Shown here piece after piece: positions 11,234 to 19,585 of a stretch of DNA of 64,000 nucleotides (its first letter is position 1; each line of letters opens with the position of its first letter). The stretch is from NCBI GenBank assembly GCA_028822985.1, contig JAPKCK010000004.1:56240-120239 (forward strand), in the 5' to 3' direction. The position numbers and the translations under genes are program-made. The notes beneath the pieces were generated by a model. That model saw only the letters and a list, made by a program, of their open reading frames with translations, was not told the origin of the DNA and ran no database searches. This DNA comes from Aquiluna sp. Lineage in GTDB: Bacteria; Actinomycetota; Actinomycetes; Actinomycetales; Microbacteriaceae.

Positions 11234-11249
11234 TGTTTCACGTGAAACT
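11234..11249. promoter_or_regulatory. parS: parS centromere site 1
   Basis: TGTTTCACGTGAAACT matches the 16-bp ParB-binding consensus at 15 of 16 positions. It lies in the jag-rsmG gap, 4 kb from oriC, where ParB would nucleate for chromosome segregation. Confidence 0.93.
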
Positions 11250-11258
11250 TGTGGCGAA

Positions 11259-11903
11259 TTGAACGAGCTAAGCCAGGTTGAAATCGAACCGAGCTACGCC
11301 AACGATCTGTTCGGGCCAAACATTTCACAAGCTCGTGCATACACGGCATTGTTGGCGAAAGATTCAGAGACCTTTGGTCTCTTGGGCCCACGTGAGCTTC
11401 CTCAGTTATGGAGTCGCCACGTAATCAGTGGCGGACTTCTAGCGGAGCTAGTTACCTCGGGTCAAAAAGTTGTAGACGTCGGAAGCGGTGCAGGCTTACC
11501 AGGGATTCCTATGGCAATCGCCGCGCCCAATACGAATTTCACCTTGGTGGAACCTATGGAGCGCAGGGCCAACTGGTTATCTTCGGCGGTTACGGAACTC
11601 GGATTACAGAATGTCTCGGTGCTGCGTGCAAGGGCTGAGGATGTTCACCGCACGGATTTTGATATCGCTACGGCTAGGGCTGTGGCGGGGCTTGATAAGT
11701 TGATCGGACTCCTTAGCCCTCTTATTAGGGGCTCTGCGGGAAAAACAGTTCTAGCACTCAAAGGATCAAGGGCCCCAGAGGAGATTCTCGCTGCAACCGA
11801 GCGTCTCGAGCTACTTGGGTTCGATACTCCTGAGATACTTACTCTGGGTTTGAATAAAGCTCCGGAAACTGCGACTGTTGTCCGAATTAGATTAAAGGCC
11901 TGA
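11259..11903 (+). CDS. rsmG: 16S rRNA (guanine-N7) methyltransferase RsmG
   Basis: SAM-dependent enzyme that makes m7G in the 530 region of 16S rRNA. 214 aa with the SAM loop VVDVGSGAGLPGIPMAI, the acidic strand TLVEPMERRANWL and RARAEDVHRTDFDIATARAVAGLDKL. TTG at 11259 is the only plausible start in frame. It overlaps the stop of a 9-codon ORF (MFHVKLVAN) whose codons are the parS site. Sits between jag and parA in the conserved order. Confidence 0.94.
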   Translation: MNELSQVEIEPSYANDLFGPNISQARAYTALLAKDSETFGLLGPRELPQLWSRHVISGGLLAELVTSGQKVVDVGSGAGLPGIPMAIAAPNTNFTLVEPMERRANWLSSAVTELGLQNVSVLRARAEDVHRTDFDIATARAVAGLDKLIGLLSPLIRGSAGKTVLALKGSRAPEEILAATERLELLGFDTPEILTLGLNKAPETATVVRIRLKA

Positions 11904-11908
11904 GGGAA

Positions 11909-12085
11909 ATGACTGTGCAACCAGCGGACGAGACGGCGATTACAAAGCCGAGCGTTGTACCTGGGTTGGGCTATCCAAATCAGCGGGACGAGCTATCGCC
12001 TGAGCCAACTGGCTGGAAGCACACCTATAGCCACGATATCGAACATGTTTCACGTGAAACATCTACTGGGGGCGATCATGAGTAG
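11909..12085 (+). CDS. 58-aa ORF carrying parS, overlapping the parA start
   Basis: Not in the ORF track. ATG at 11909 preceded by GAGGGAA; reads MTVQPADETAITKPSVVPGL and ends HVSRETSTGGDHE. The parS site encodes the VSRET string seen in long N-termini of several actinobacterial ParA proteins (from memory, e.g. Mycobacterium). The stop TAG overlaps the parA ATG by 8 nt (ATGAGTAG), the same junction used by pdhA-pdhB here. Removing one G from the GGGGG run at 12067-12072 would fuse it to parA. Either a real coupled leader ORF or the detached N-terminus of ParA. Confidence 0.55.
   Translation: MTVQPADETAITKPSVVPGLGYPNQRDELSPEPTGWKHTYSHDIEHVSRETSTGGDHE
12046..12061. promoter_or_regulatory. parS: parS centromere site 2
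   Basis: TGTTTCACGTGAAACA is a perfect copy of the consensus parS palindrome. It lies 17 bp upstream of the parA ATG, inside the 58-aa leader ORF. Confidence 0.97.
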
Positions 12086-12965
12086 CCAGCAAGATGTCAG
12101 GGCACCAATCCTGAGGGAAATTACCCTTAATTCTGAGCGAGCTAAGAGAGTTGATGCTGCCAAGCTCGTTCCACCAGCCAAGACTCGAATCATTACGGTT
12201 TCGAACCAAAAGGGCGGTGTCGGTAAAACCACCACTGCAGTTAACGTCGCTGCAGCTCTTGCAATCAAGGGCCTTAGGGTTTTGGTGATCGATCTTGATC
12301 CACAGGGCAACGCATCTACTGCACTTGGCGTGGAGCACCACAACGGTGTTCCAGGTAGTTACGAAGTTTTGGTCGATGGATCAGCAGTGGGGCCGCTAGT
12401 TCAACGGAGTCCAGAGCACGAAAACTTGTTCTGCCTGCCCGCCAGCATTAATCTTGCGGGTGCTGAGATCGACATGGTGAACGTGGACCGCCGCGAAAAG
12501 GTTCTAGCCTCGGCTTTGGCGACTTATGTCGACGAGACGGCTCCGCGAATAGATTTTATTTTTATTGACTCGCCACCGAGCCTTGGTTTGCTAACCGTAA
12601 ACGCTCTGGTCGCTGCGACCGAGGTTTTAGTTCCGATTCAATGTGAGTACTACGCCCTCGAGGGGGTAACTCAACTGATTGCCAACATCGAGCGAGTCAA
12701 GAAAGCTCTAAACCCAAGTCTCGATATCAGTTCAATTCTTCTAACCATGTTTGATAACAGGACCAATCTCAGCACCGACGTGGCCAACGAGGTTCGTAAG
12801 TACTTCCCTGAGCAGACACTTGCCGCCACAATTCCGCGCTCTGTACGGCTTTCTGAGGCTCCGAGCTACGGTCAGACTGCAATTACCTTTGATCCGAAGA
12901 ATTCGGGCTCCCTGGCCTATCAGGAAGCCGCTATCGAGCTGGCTCAGCGAGGAGACCACCTATGA
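12078..12965 (+). CDS. parA: Chromosome partitioning ATPase ParA
   Basis: Walker-type ATPase that moves ParB-parS complexes after replication. Deviant Walker A KGGVGKTTTAVN, then VIDLDPQGNASTALG and the Walker B-like DFIFIDSPPSLGLLTVNAL. The ORF track extends to TTG 11955, but the upstream part reads through parS in an odd frame; ATG at 12078 (MSSQQDVRAPILREI) with a GGGGG(C)G site is a better start, giving 295 aa. Overlaps parB by 4 nt. See the 58-aa ORF for a possible lost N-terminal extension. Confidence 0.95.
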   Translation: MSSQQDVRAPILREITLNSERAKRVDAAKLVPPAKTRIITVSNQKGGVGKTTTAVNVAAALAIKGLRVLVIDLDPQGNASTALGVEHHNGVPGSYEVLVDGSAVGPLVQRSPEHENLFCLPASINLAGAEIDMVNVDRREKVLASALATYVDETAPRIDFIFIDSPPSLGLLTVNALVAATEVLVPIQCEYYALEGVTQLIANIERVKKALNPSLDISSILLTMFDNRTNLSTDVANEVRKYFPEQTLAATIPRSVRLSEAPSYGQTAITFDPKNSGSLAYQEAAIELAQRGDHL

Positions 12966-13888
12966 CAACTAGTAAACGCCCAGAACGCCGCGGTGGACTC
13001 GGCAGAGGCATTGGCTCTTTGATTCCAGAGGGCGATCGAAATGCGGTGGATGTCTTCTTCGGTTCTGACAGCACTCAACCAATAGGTGTTGAGGTTGCGC
13101 CAGGAGCCAGACTCGCCCAGCTAGATCTAGGCCAGATAACCCCCAACCCTCAACAGCCAAGAACAGTTTTTGAAGCAGATTCCTTTGCTGAGCTGGTGCA
13201 TTCAATCCGCGAGTTCGGCGTCCTGCAGCCAATTGTCGTGCGGCCGCTGGGCGCGGGCTATGAACTTATTATGGGAGAGCGAAGATTACGAGCATCGAAG
13301 GAGGCCGGGCTTTCATCTATCCCAGCTGTCGTTCGCGAAACGGCTGATGAGAACATGCTGCGTGACGCCCTGCTTGAGAACATTCACCGCGCAAACCTAA
13401 ACCCTCTGGAAGAAGCCTCTGCCTACAAGCAGATGCTCGAGGATTTTGGAACCACTCAGGATCAGTTGGCTGACAAGCTTGGGCGCTCCAGACCGCAAAT
13501 CACTAATACGTTGAGATTGCTGAAACTGCCCATGGATGTTCAGGACAAAGTAGCCGCCGGCGTCCTTAGTGCGGGTCACGCCAGGGCCTTGCTGTCAACC
13601 AACGATGAGAACACTATGCGTGCGCTAGCCAGCCGAGTGATTCGCGAGGGTATCTCGGTTCGCGGACTCGAGGAGATAGTTTCCGGTGCAAAGGCCAAGC
13701 CGGGAAAGGCCACGATTAGGCCGGGCGGCAAACAGGACATGCTCAAGGAGCTCGCCGAGGAATTGGGTGACCACTTGAACACCGTGGTCAAGATAAGCAT
13801 TGGCCGCAAAAAAGGTCAAATGATTATTGAGTTTGGGAACTTAGTGGATTTGAGACGCATAATCCAGGACATCAAGGGTAAAAACTAA
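12962..13888 (+). CDS. parB: Chromosome partitioning protein ParB
   Basis: CTP-dependent DNA clamp that binds parS and spreads. 308 aa: N-terminal RRGGLGRGIGSLIP, the ParB/Srx CTPase core (ITPNPQQPRTVF, PIVVRPLGAGYELIMGERRLRA, LLENIHRANLNPLEEA), an HTH (TQDQLADKLGRSRPQITNTLRLL) and a short C-terminal dimerisation domain. ATG overlaps the parA stop (ATGA). Its stop overlaps that of the convergent ddl. Confidence 0.97.
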   Translation: MTTSKRPERRGGLGRGIGSLIPEGDRNAVDVFFGSDSTQPIGVEVAPGARLAQLDLGQITPNPQQPRTVFEADSFAELVHSIREFGVLQPIVVRPLGAGYELIMGERRLRASKEAGLSSIPAVVRETADENMLRDALLENIHRANLNPLEEASAYKQMLEDFGTTQDQLADKLGRSRPQITNTLRLLKLPMDVQDKVAAGVLSAGHARALLSTNDENTMRALASRVIREGISVRGLEEIVSGAKAKPGKATIRPGGKQDMLKELAEELGDHLNTVVKISIGRKKGQMIIEFGNLVDLRRIIQDIKGKN

Positions 13889-14829
13889 CTTTTTTGGGCC
13901 AGCTTCACAAGCGCTAGGTATGTTTTGGGCAAGGTCGCTTCGGTTGCCAATACTGCCTGCGGGAAAAGCGAAGTCTCTGTCATTCCGGGTGTCACGTTTG
14001 CCTCCAGGAACCAGATTTCCCCGGATTCATCGACGATCAGGTCTACTCGGCTTAGTTGAGTGAGCCCCAAGCTAGAGTGAACCGCCACTGCAATGCGGGC
14101 AGCTTCCGTCAGAACCTCATCATCCAGCCGAGCCGGAACGTAATAGTTCGTCTGGCCGGGTGTGTAGCGCTCGCTATAGCCAAACTCACCGGAGTCAGGG
14201 ACTATCTCAACCGCGGGAAGAGCTATTGGCCCATCTCCTAAGTCAATAACGCTAACTGCTAGTTCGGTGCCGACGATAAAACGCTCAATCATTACTTGAT
14301 CGCAGTACGCAAATGCATCGACCATTGCTTTTGCAAAGCTTTTTGGCTCGGAAACTTTCGCGCAACCCTGCGCGGAGCCACCTTTAGCTGGCTTTACCAC
14401 GAGGGGGAAACCAAGTTCAGTCCCAACCATTGCTAGCACCGACTCTGCATTCAGTTCCCGAAAGCTTGATTTGGGGAGTGCGATGGATTCAGGTGTTTTG
14501 ATGTCCTGCCTTGCGACTAGCACCTTCGCCACTGGCTTATCCCAGGCCAGGCGAGCACCCGCGGAACCGGACCCGACAAATGCAATTCCAGCCAGTTGCA
14601 ATAGATTTTGCAAGGAACCGTCCTCGCCAACGGCGCCGTGGAGCGTGGACCAAACCACATCTGGCCTAGTTGCCATTAGGTGACCCACCAGCTCGCCGTC
14701 TGGTTCGCGTATTTCGGTTGAAACCCCAGCGTCGGTAAGTGCGTCGGCAACTCTTCGACCGGATTTGAGGGAAACGTCACGCTCGTGAGAGATTCCGCCG
14801 GCTAAAATCAGCACTCGAAGGTCGCTCAC
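13885..14829 (-). CDS. ddl: D-alanine--D-alanine ligase
   Basis: ATP-grasp enzyme that makes D-Ala-D-Ala for peptidoglycan. 314 aa, the short DdlB type. Seen: LAGGISHERDVSLKSG at the start, LHGAVGEDGSLQNLLQLAG, VVKPAKGGSAQGCAKV for ATP binding, and the metal/substrate region WFLEANVTPGMTETSLFPQA. GTG start overlaps the upstream aminotransferase stop (TAGTG). Last gene of the minus-strand run that begins at the NUDIX gene. Confidence 0.93.
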   Translation of the reverse strand: MSDLRVLILAGGISHERDVSLKSGRRVADALTDAGVSTEIREPDGELVGHLMATRPDVVWSTLHGAVGEDGSLQNLLQLAGIAFVGSGSAGARLAWDKPVAKVLVARQDIKTPESIALPKSSFRELNAESVLAMVGTELGFPLVVKPAKGGSAQGCAKVSEPKSFAKAMVDAFAYCDQVMIERFIVGTELAVSVIDLGDGPIALPAVEIVPDSGEFGYSERYTPGQTNYYVPARLDDEVLTEAARIAVAVHSSLGLTQLSRVDLIVDESGEIWFLEANVTPGMTETSLFPQAVLATEATLPKTYLALVKLAQKS

Positions 14830-16088
14830 TAGTCCCTCTTCCCAAAGGTCTCCAGAAGATCTATTTGTTGGTTTAGAACCCTGGAAAGCCTCTCAATGCC
14901 TACGCGAACATTGTCGGCCGTTGGGTGAGAGAAGCAAATTCTGATGTTGTCCGCTCCTCGGCCATCTCCAAAGAAGGCGGTTCCGGGCGTATACGCCACC
15001 AGCTCAGTGACGGCCAGCGGCAGCATTTCTTTACTGTTTAGCCCTTCGGGGAGCGTAAGCCACAGGAAGAAGCCCCCATCCGGCCTGGTCGTGTGGACCT
15101 TTGGTAAAAACTGCTCGACAGCCTGCAGAGCGGCGTCGCGCTTGGTTTGATACAGGTCCCTAAAGGTCCCGATCTGTTTTTGCCAGTCGGCAATGCTCAG
15201 GTATTCACTAACGAGCATTTGGGCGAAGCTGGCGGGGGACAAAATTGCCGACTCATTAGCGAGCACCAGTTTTTCCCTGATTGCTGGTGGGGCAAGCACA
15301 TAGCCGACTCGAAGCCCCGGGGACAATATCTTAGAAAAACTTCCCAGGTAAACTACGTTCTGCTCATCGAGCGATCTCATCGCGTTCGGCGGTTTTTCGC
15401 CGAAGTAAAGCTGTCCGTAGGGGTTATCCTCAACGATCAGGATGCCACGTTGCTTGCAAATCTCCAGAACTTCAAGTCTGCGATCGGCAGTGAGGGTCAC
15501 GCCACTGGGGTTTGCAAAGTTGGGCACTAAGTAGAGCAGTTTTATGCGCTTGCCTTCGGCAGTCAGCCGATCGGCTGTTTCGGCAAGTGCTTGAGGCGAA
15601 ATGCCGTGCTCGTCTGTGTAAACGTGAGCAATGTGAGCCTCTTTGTGCCGGAAAATTCCTACGGCACCCACGTAACTTGGGGCCTCAACCAAAACGACAT
15701 CGCCCTTGTCCAAAAATAAGTCCGAAACTAGTTCTAAGCCGTGCTGAGACCCGGTGGTGATTGTGATGTCCTCAACCGAGCTGTGGATGCCCTCGAGGGC
15801 CATGATTTCTTGGATCTGTTCCCGAAGTCGTAAGTCTCCTTGACCGCCACCGTACTGAAGGGCTAAGTCCTTGCGGTTGGACATGAGCGACGCAAAAGCT
15901 TTTTCTATTAGTTCAGTGTCAAGAGCCGCAACATCCGGCATTCCACCGGCGAGCGAGACTACTTCTGGCCTAGACACCACTGCGAAGAGCGCTCTAACCT
16001 CGGAAACCGATAAGTTCTCGGCCCGCGCGGCGTAGGAATGCTTCCAAGCATCAAAGTTGGTTACTCCGTCAGCACGCGTCTTAGTCAT
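14829..16088 (-). CDS. PLP-dependent aminotransferase (class I/II, LysN/MocR-like fold)
   Basis: Fold-type I aminotransferase, 419 aa. Seen: SLAGGMPDVAALDTE, TTGSQHGLELVSDLFLDKGD, PNFANPSGVTL, IVEDNPYGQLYFGE with the PLP-binding Asp and Tyr, and the Schiff-base lysine in YLGSFSKILSPGLRVGYV. It resembles the 2-aminoadipate/branched-chain/valine-pyruvate group; the exact substrate cannot be read. There is no N-terminal GntR domain, so it is an enzyme and not a MocR regulator. Start ATG 16088 has GGAG 5 nt upstream. Followed directly by ddl. Confidence 0.88.
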   Translation of the reverse strand: MTKTRADGVTNFDAWKHSYAARAENLSVSEVRALFAVVSRPEVVSLAGGMPDVAALDTELIEKAFASLMSNRKDLALQYGGGQGDLRLREQIQEIMALEGIHSSVEDITITTGSQHGLELVSDLFLDKGDVVLVEAPSYVGAVGIFRHKEAHIAHVYTDEHGISPQALAETADRLTAEGKRIKLLYLVPNFANPSGVTLTADRRLEVLEICKQRGILIVEDNPYGQLYFGEKPPNAMRSLDEQNVVYLGSFSKILSPGLRVGYVLAPPAIREKLVLANESAILSPASFAQMLVSEYLSIADWQKQIGTFRDLYQTKRDAALQAVEQFLPKVHTTRPDGGFFLWLTLPEGLNSKEMLPLAVTELVAYTPGTAFFGDGRGADNIRICFSHPTADNVRVGIERLSRVLNQQIDLLETFGKRD

Positions 16089-16145
16089 TCGAACTCCAAG
16101 GGTAGGTTCTAAAAAAGTCTAGTTCCCTAATTGCCCAGTGACTAG

Positions 16146-16475
16146 CTAACTAGCTGGAAGGAGGTCGCGGATTTCATCCATGATTGCGGCCTTTGGTCTC
16201 GCTCCAACCAACTGCTTTACCAGCTTGCCACCCTGGAAAATGCCCAGGAGCGGAATTGAGGTGACGCTGTAGTCCATGGCGAGCTGCTGCTCAAGGTCAA
16301 CGTTCACCTTTACGATTTTGATGCTGTCTGCATTCTCACTTGCTATTTCATCCAGAACTGGCGCAACCATGCGGCATGGGCCGCACCATTCAGCCCAGAA
16401 ATCAACGATTACTAGCTTTTCTTCGTGCAGAACTTCTTGGTCAAAAGATGCTTTTGTTGCTTCAACTGGTTGCAT
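16146..16475 (-). CDS. trxA: Thioredoxin
   Basis: Disulfide reductase of the cytoplasm. 109 aa with the WCGPC active site in VDFWAEWCGPCRMVAP and the cis-proline loop SVTSIPLLGIFQGG. Strong AGGAGAGAG ribosome site. Downstream of trxB by 10 nt, giving a complete NADPH-thioredoxin system. Confidence 0.96.
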   Translation of the reverse strand: MQPVEATKASFDQEVLHEEKLVIVDFWAEWCGPCRMVAPVLDEIASENADSIKIVKVNVDLEQQLAMDYSVTSIPLLGIFQGGKLVKQLVGARPKAAIMDEIRDLLPAS

Positions 16476-16485
16476 TTCTCTCTCC

Positions 16486-17406
16486 TTATTTCGAACTTAG
16501 GTAGTGCTCGGCGTCGAGTGCTGCAACGCAGCCTGATCCAGCCGCAGTGATTGCTTGTCGGTAAATCGGATCAATCACGTCGCCAGCAGCAAATACTCCC
16601 GGCAGGCTTGTCTTTGATGTTCGGCCATCTACTTTTATGAAACGCTCTTTAGAAATCTCCACTTGATTTTCAATCAAGCTAACCCTCGGGTCGCTTCCGA
16701 TGGCAACGAACAAGCCTTCAATGGCCAGGTCCCGCTTTTCACCGGTTACAGTGTCTTCCAACACGACGCCATCTAGCTTCGGCGAGCCCTTTAACTCGGT
16801 GATCGCCGAGTTCCAGATAAATTCAATTTTCTCGTTGTCAAAAGACCGCTTCTGCATGATTTCTGACGCCTTCAAGCTGTCTCTCCGGTGGATGACATAA
16901 ACCTTGGATGCAAACTTTGTCAGGAAATTAGCCTCTTCCATGGCGGAGTCACCGCCGCCGACGACGGCAATCACTTTTTCACGGAAGAAGAACCCGTCGC
17001 AGGTTGCACACCAAGAAACCCCGTGTCCGCTTAGCTCTTGTTCTCGAGGAACACCCAGCTCTCGGTAGGCGGCTCCGGTCGACAAAATAACGGTTTTGGC
17101 TTCGTAGGTTTCACCGTTTCCGGTCTTTACTATCTTGATATCACCGGTGAGATCCACCTCTGTCACATCTTCAAACAAAATCTCGGTGCCGAACCGCTCC
17201 GCCTGCTCTTGGAAGCTAGCCATTAGATCCGGACCCATGAGGCCATTCGGGAAACCCGGATAGTTTTCCACGTCTGTGGTTTTCATCAGCTCGCCACCTG
17301 GCTCAACGCTCGAGGCGATCATCAGCGGATTCAGGGCGGCTCTAGCAGCGTAGATGGCTGCTGTGTAACCGGCAGGACCGGAACCGATGATTATTACTTC
17401 TCTCAT
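16486..17406 (-). CDS. trxB: Thioredoxin-disulfide reductase
   Basis: FAD/NADPH flavoenzyme that reduces thioredoxin. 306 aa: FAD motif IIGSGPAGYTAAIYAARA, redox pair CATC in HGVSWCATCDGFF, NADPH motif VVGGGDSAMEEANFL and C-terminal FAD-binding GVFAAGDVIDP. It heads trxB-trxA and follows murJ, as in the conserved actinobacterial order. Confidence 0.96.
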   Translation of the reverse strand: MREVIIIGSGPAGYTAAIYAARAALNPLMIASSVEPGGELMKTTDVENYPGFPNGLMGPDLMASFQEQAERFGTEILFEDVTEVDLTGDIKIVKTGNGETYEAKTVILSTGAAYRELGVPREQELSGHGVSWCATCDGFFFREKVIAVVGGGDSAMEEANFLTKFASKVYVIHRRDSLKASEIMQKRSFDNEKIEFIWNSAITELKGSPKLDGVVLEDTVTGEKRDLAIEGLFVAIGSDPRVSLIENQVEISKERFIKVDGRTSKTSLPGVFAAGDVIDPIYRQAITAAGSGCVAALDAEHYLSSK

Positions 17407-17475
17407 GATGCTCTTTTCTGGTTATTTCGTAAAACATAGACGCTCATCTATTTATTCCAAGACTAGATTAGCGAA

Positions 17476-19125
17476 CTACTTTGAATTTTTGCCAAATCTA
17501 ATGGTCAATTGTTTCGAAACCTCTCTGAGTTCTGGAACTCTGAACAACCAAAGCAACCCTAAGTAGGTAAACAGCATGGCGAACCCAACCAATAATCCGC
17601 TTGCTACCGCCGTTACCGCCCGGTCTACCGGGTAGCTGCCCTCGCCAATGCCGCCGAGCCAATTCAGAGCGAGAACTCCGATCATGGCGGCCGGAATCAT
17701 GGCCAAGAAAAATGTAATCAGCGACTTGCCAACGCCAAAGCCCTCTAGACCGCCGATTCGAGCCTTCAGCGCCAAGTACGCGATGATTCCTTGAACTGTC
17801 ACCGAGAAAGCAGTCAATAAAGCAATTGACACCACGAGCCACTGCTTGTCCATTGTTGCGCCGAGAATCAGTGAGCCGGTGATGTGGATCACAATCTGGA
17901 TGCTTGTAAAGAAAAACGGTGTTTTTGTGTCCTCAAGTGCAAAGAAAGCTCTTTGCATCATGTAGACGAAGCTAAACGGAACCAGGCCGATCATGAATGC
18001 TGCGACCACATTTCCAAGCGCAGCGGTCGCGGGGTACTCTCCCGCGAAAACTCGAGCAATCGGATAGCTCAGGACTATCAAGATCGCTGTAGAGATCATG
18101 CTCACGAGTGCGATCACTTTGAGCCCGGTGGTCATGTCAATCTTGAATTTAGCCATGTCTTTATTCGCAGCGTGCTGGCTCATTCTTGTGAAGTAGGCGG
18201 TGGCTACCGAAACTGTGACTACCGAGTGCGGAAGCATGAAAATTAGCCATGCAATCGCGGCCGCGGCCACCGATGCCACCACAATCCCGGTGTCTCTAGC
18301 GCTTGCGGCAGTGGAGGCAACCGCAGTTTGAACCAAGCCACCGATTTGTGTAACAAAGACCATCGCGAGCGACCAGCTCGCGGTCTTTAGGGCTGGCCCC
18401 AGGCCGAAACCACGCCAGCGGAAATTTAGCTTCAACTTCAAGCCGATTCTCCGCCAGCTTGCCAACAGAATCATCGACTGCGCCGCCACACCCAAAGTCG
18501 CGCTCCCCGCCAAAAGGGCTATCTGGTCAGCGCCCCAGTCCGTGACGCCTCTTGCCCCGGTAGGGTCCGCACCAAAAATAGCTATGAATGCCGCTAGGCC
18601 TCCCAGTGAAACCAAGTTGTTTAGAACCGGTGCCCACATGTAAGGACCAAAGGCGCTTCTGGAGTTCAGGACCTCGCCAAAAACCGAATATATCCCGTAG
18701 AAAAACAGCTGAGGCAGGCACCAGTAGGCAAAGGCGGTCGCCAGCGCCAGCTGCTGCTCGGTCCAACCGGCCGTGTAGAGCCGAACTAGGAACGGGGCCG
18801 CGATGGTAAGAATAAGCCCGACAACAAAAAACACGGTGATGGCCAGTGTGACAAAGCGGTCGATGTAGCCCTTGCCGCCGTCTTTGGCGGCGCGCGCTCG
18901 AACCAACTGCGGAACCAGCACGGCATTTAAAACGCCACCGACGATTATTGCGTAGATGCTATTCGGCAGCTGATTGGCGACACCGAAAGCATCGGCTGCG
19001 TCGGTAGTGACACCGATTGTGGCGGCCAGTAAGACCGCGCGCGCAAAACCTAGTAGCCGGGACACAATTGTTCCGCTTGCCATGATCAGCGAACTGCGAG
19101 TCACTGAGGGGTTGATATCACTCAC
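17476..19125 (-). CDS. murJ: Lipid II flippase MurJ
   Basis: Integral membrane flippase of the MOP superfamily that moves lipid II across the membrane. 549 aa with about 14 hydrophobic segments; diagnostic SLIMASGTIVSRLLGFARA near the N-terminus, VANQLPNSIYAIIVGGVLNAV and FYGIYSVFGEVLNSR. It lacks the C-terminal pseudokinase extension of mycobacterial MviN. Start overlaps the upstream gene by 8 nt. Confidence 0.94.
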   Translation of the reverse strand: MSDINPSVTRSSLIMASGTIVSRLLGFARAVLLAATIGVTTDAADAFGVANQLPNSIYAIIVGGVLNAVLVPQLVRARAAKDGGKGYIDRFVTLAITVFFVVGLILTIAAPFLVRLYTAGWTEQQLALATAFAYWCLPQLFFYGIYSVFGEVLNSRSAFGPYMWAPVLNNLVSLGGLAAFIAIFGADPTGARGVTDWGADQIALLAGSATLGVAAQSMILLASWRRIGLKLKLNFRWRGFGLGPALKTASWSLAMVFVTQIGGLVQTAVASTAASARDTGIVVASVAAAAIAWLIFMLPHSVVTVSVATAYFTRMSQHAANKDMAKFKIDMTTGLKVIALVSMISTAILIVLSYPIARVFAGEYPATAALGNVVAAFMIGLVPFSFVYMMQRAFFALEDTKTPFFFTSIQIVIHITGSLILGATMDKQWLVVSIALLTAFSVTVQGIIAYLALKARIGGLEGFGVGKSLITFFLAMIPAAMIGVLALNWLGGIGEGSYPVDRAVTAVASGLLVGFAMLFTYLGLLWLFRVPELREVSKQLTIRFGKNSK

Positions 19126-19585
19126 GGGGCTGCTTTCGAAGCTTCGAGGTGGTTCGGATCACACCAATAACAATCAGTGCGAACATCGCCACACCAAAGC
19201 TAACCAGCAAAAACAGCTCAATGTCGTAATTTACGATCACTTCCACAATCACGGTGTCGCCGATCTGGTTGCCCTCAATGCTCAGCCACACCGAAATTTC
19301 GAGCGGTCCATTGGCAATTGCCTTGATTGGGAGTTCGGCCACCGCGCTTGATCTTGCCGGGACGATGAGCGTGGCGCTCTCAATTATTTCTAGGCGAAAG
19401 CTGTTGCTTGCCGCCATAACCGTGACTTCCATGTCTTGGTCGGTGGGGTTCGTGACTGTTACCGGTATCCGGGCATCTCTCGCCACAACGTTTATGTTGC
19501 TACCTGGGACAATGCTTGGTTCAGCCGCGATGGCGGCGTTTGGAATGAGCAGAAGTGCTAGCACCAGTAGCCACGCCCGTCTCAC
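19118..19585 (-). CDS. Secreted/anchored protein at the Rv3909 (DUF6049) position, strongly shortened
   Basis: 155 aa with a signal peptide (LLVLALLLIPNAAIAAEP), a single beta-rich domain of NEW3/Ig-like character (RIPVTVTNPTDQDMEV, SAVAELPIKAIANGPLEI), a C-terminal membrane helix (IELFLLVSFGVAMFALIVIGVI) and a basic tail. Position between mutT-like NUDIX and murJ equals Rv3909, whose homologues are usually 700-800 aa; only the C-terminal domain and anchor seem to be kept. Overlaps both neighbours (4 and 8 nt). Likely works at the cell envelope with MurJ; this is inferred from position only. Confidence 0.75.
   Translation of the reverse strand: MRRAWLLVLALLLIPNAAIAAEPSIVPGSNINVVARDARIPVTVTNPTDQDMEVTVMAASNSFRLEIIESATLIVPARSSAVAELPIKAIANGPLEISVWLSIEGNQIGDTVIVEVIVNYDIELFLLVSFGVAMFALIVIGVIRTTSKLRKQPRE

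Noticed and set aside
11955-12077. TTG-started N-terminal extension of ParA given by the ORF track
   Set aside because: It reads the parS region in a frame unlike known ParA N-termini and has no ribosome site; ATG 12078 is preferred.
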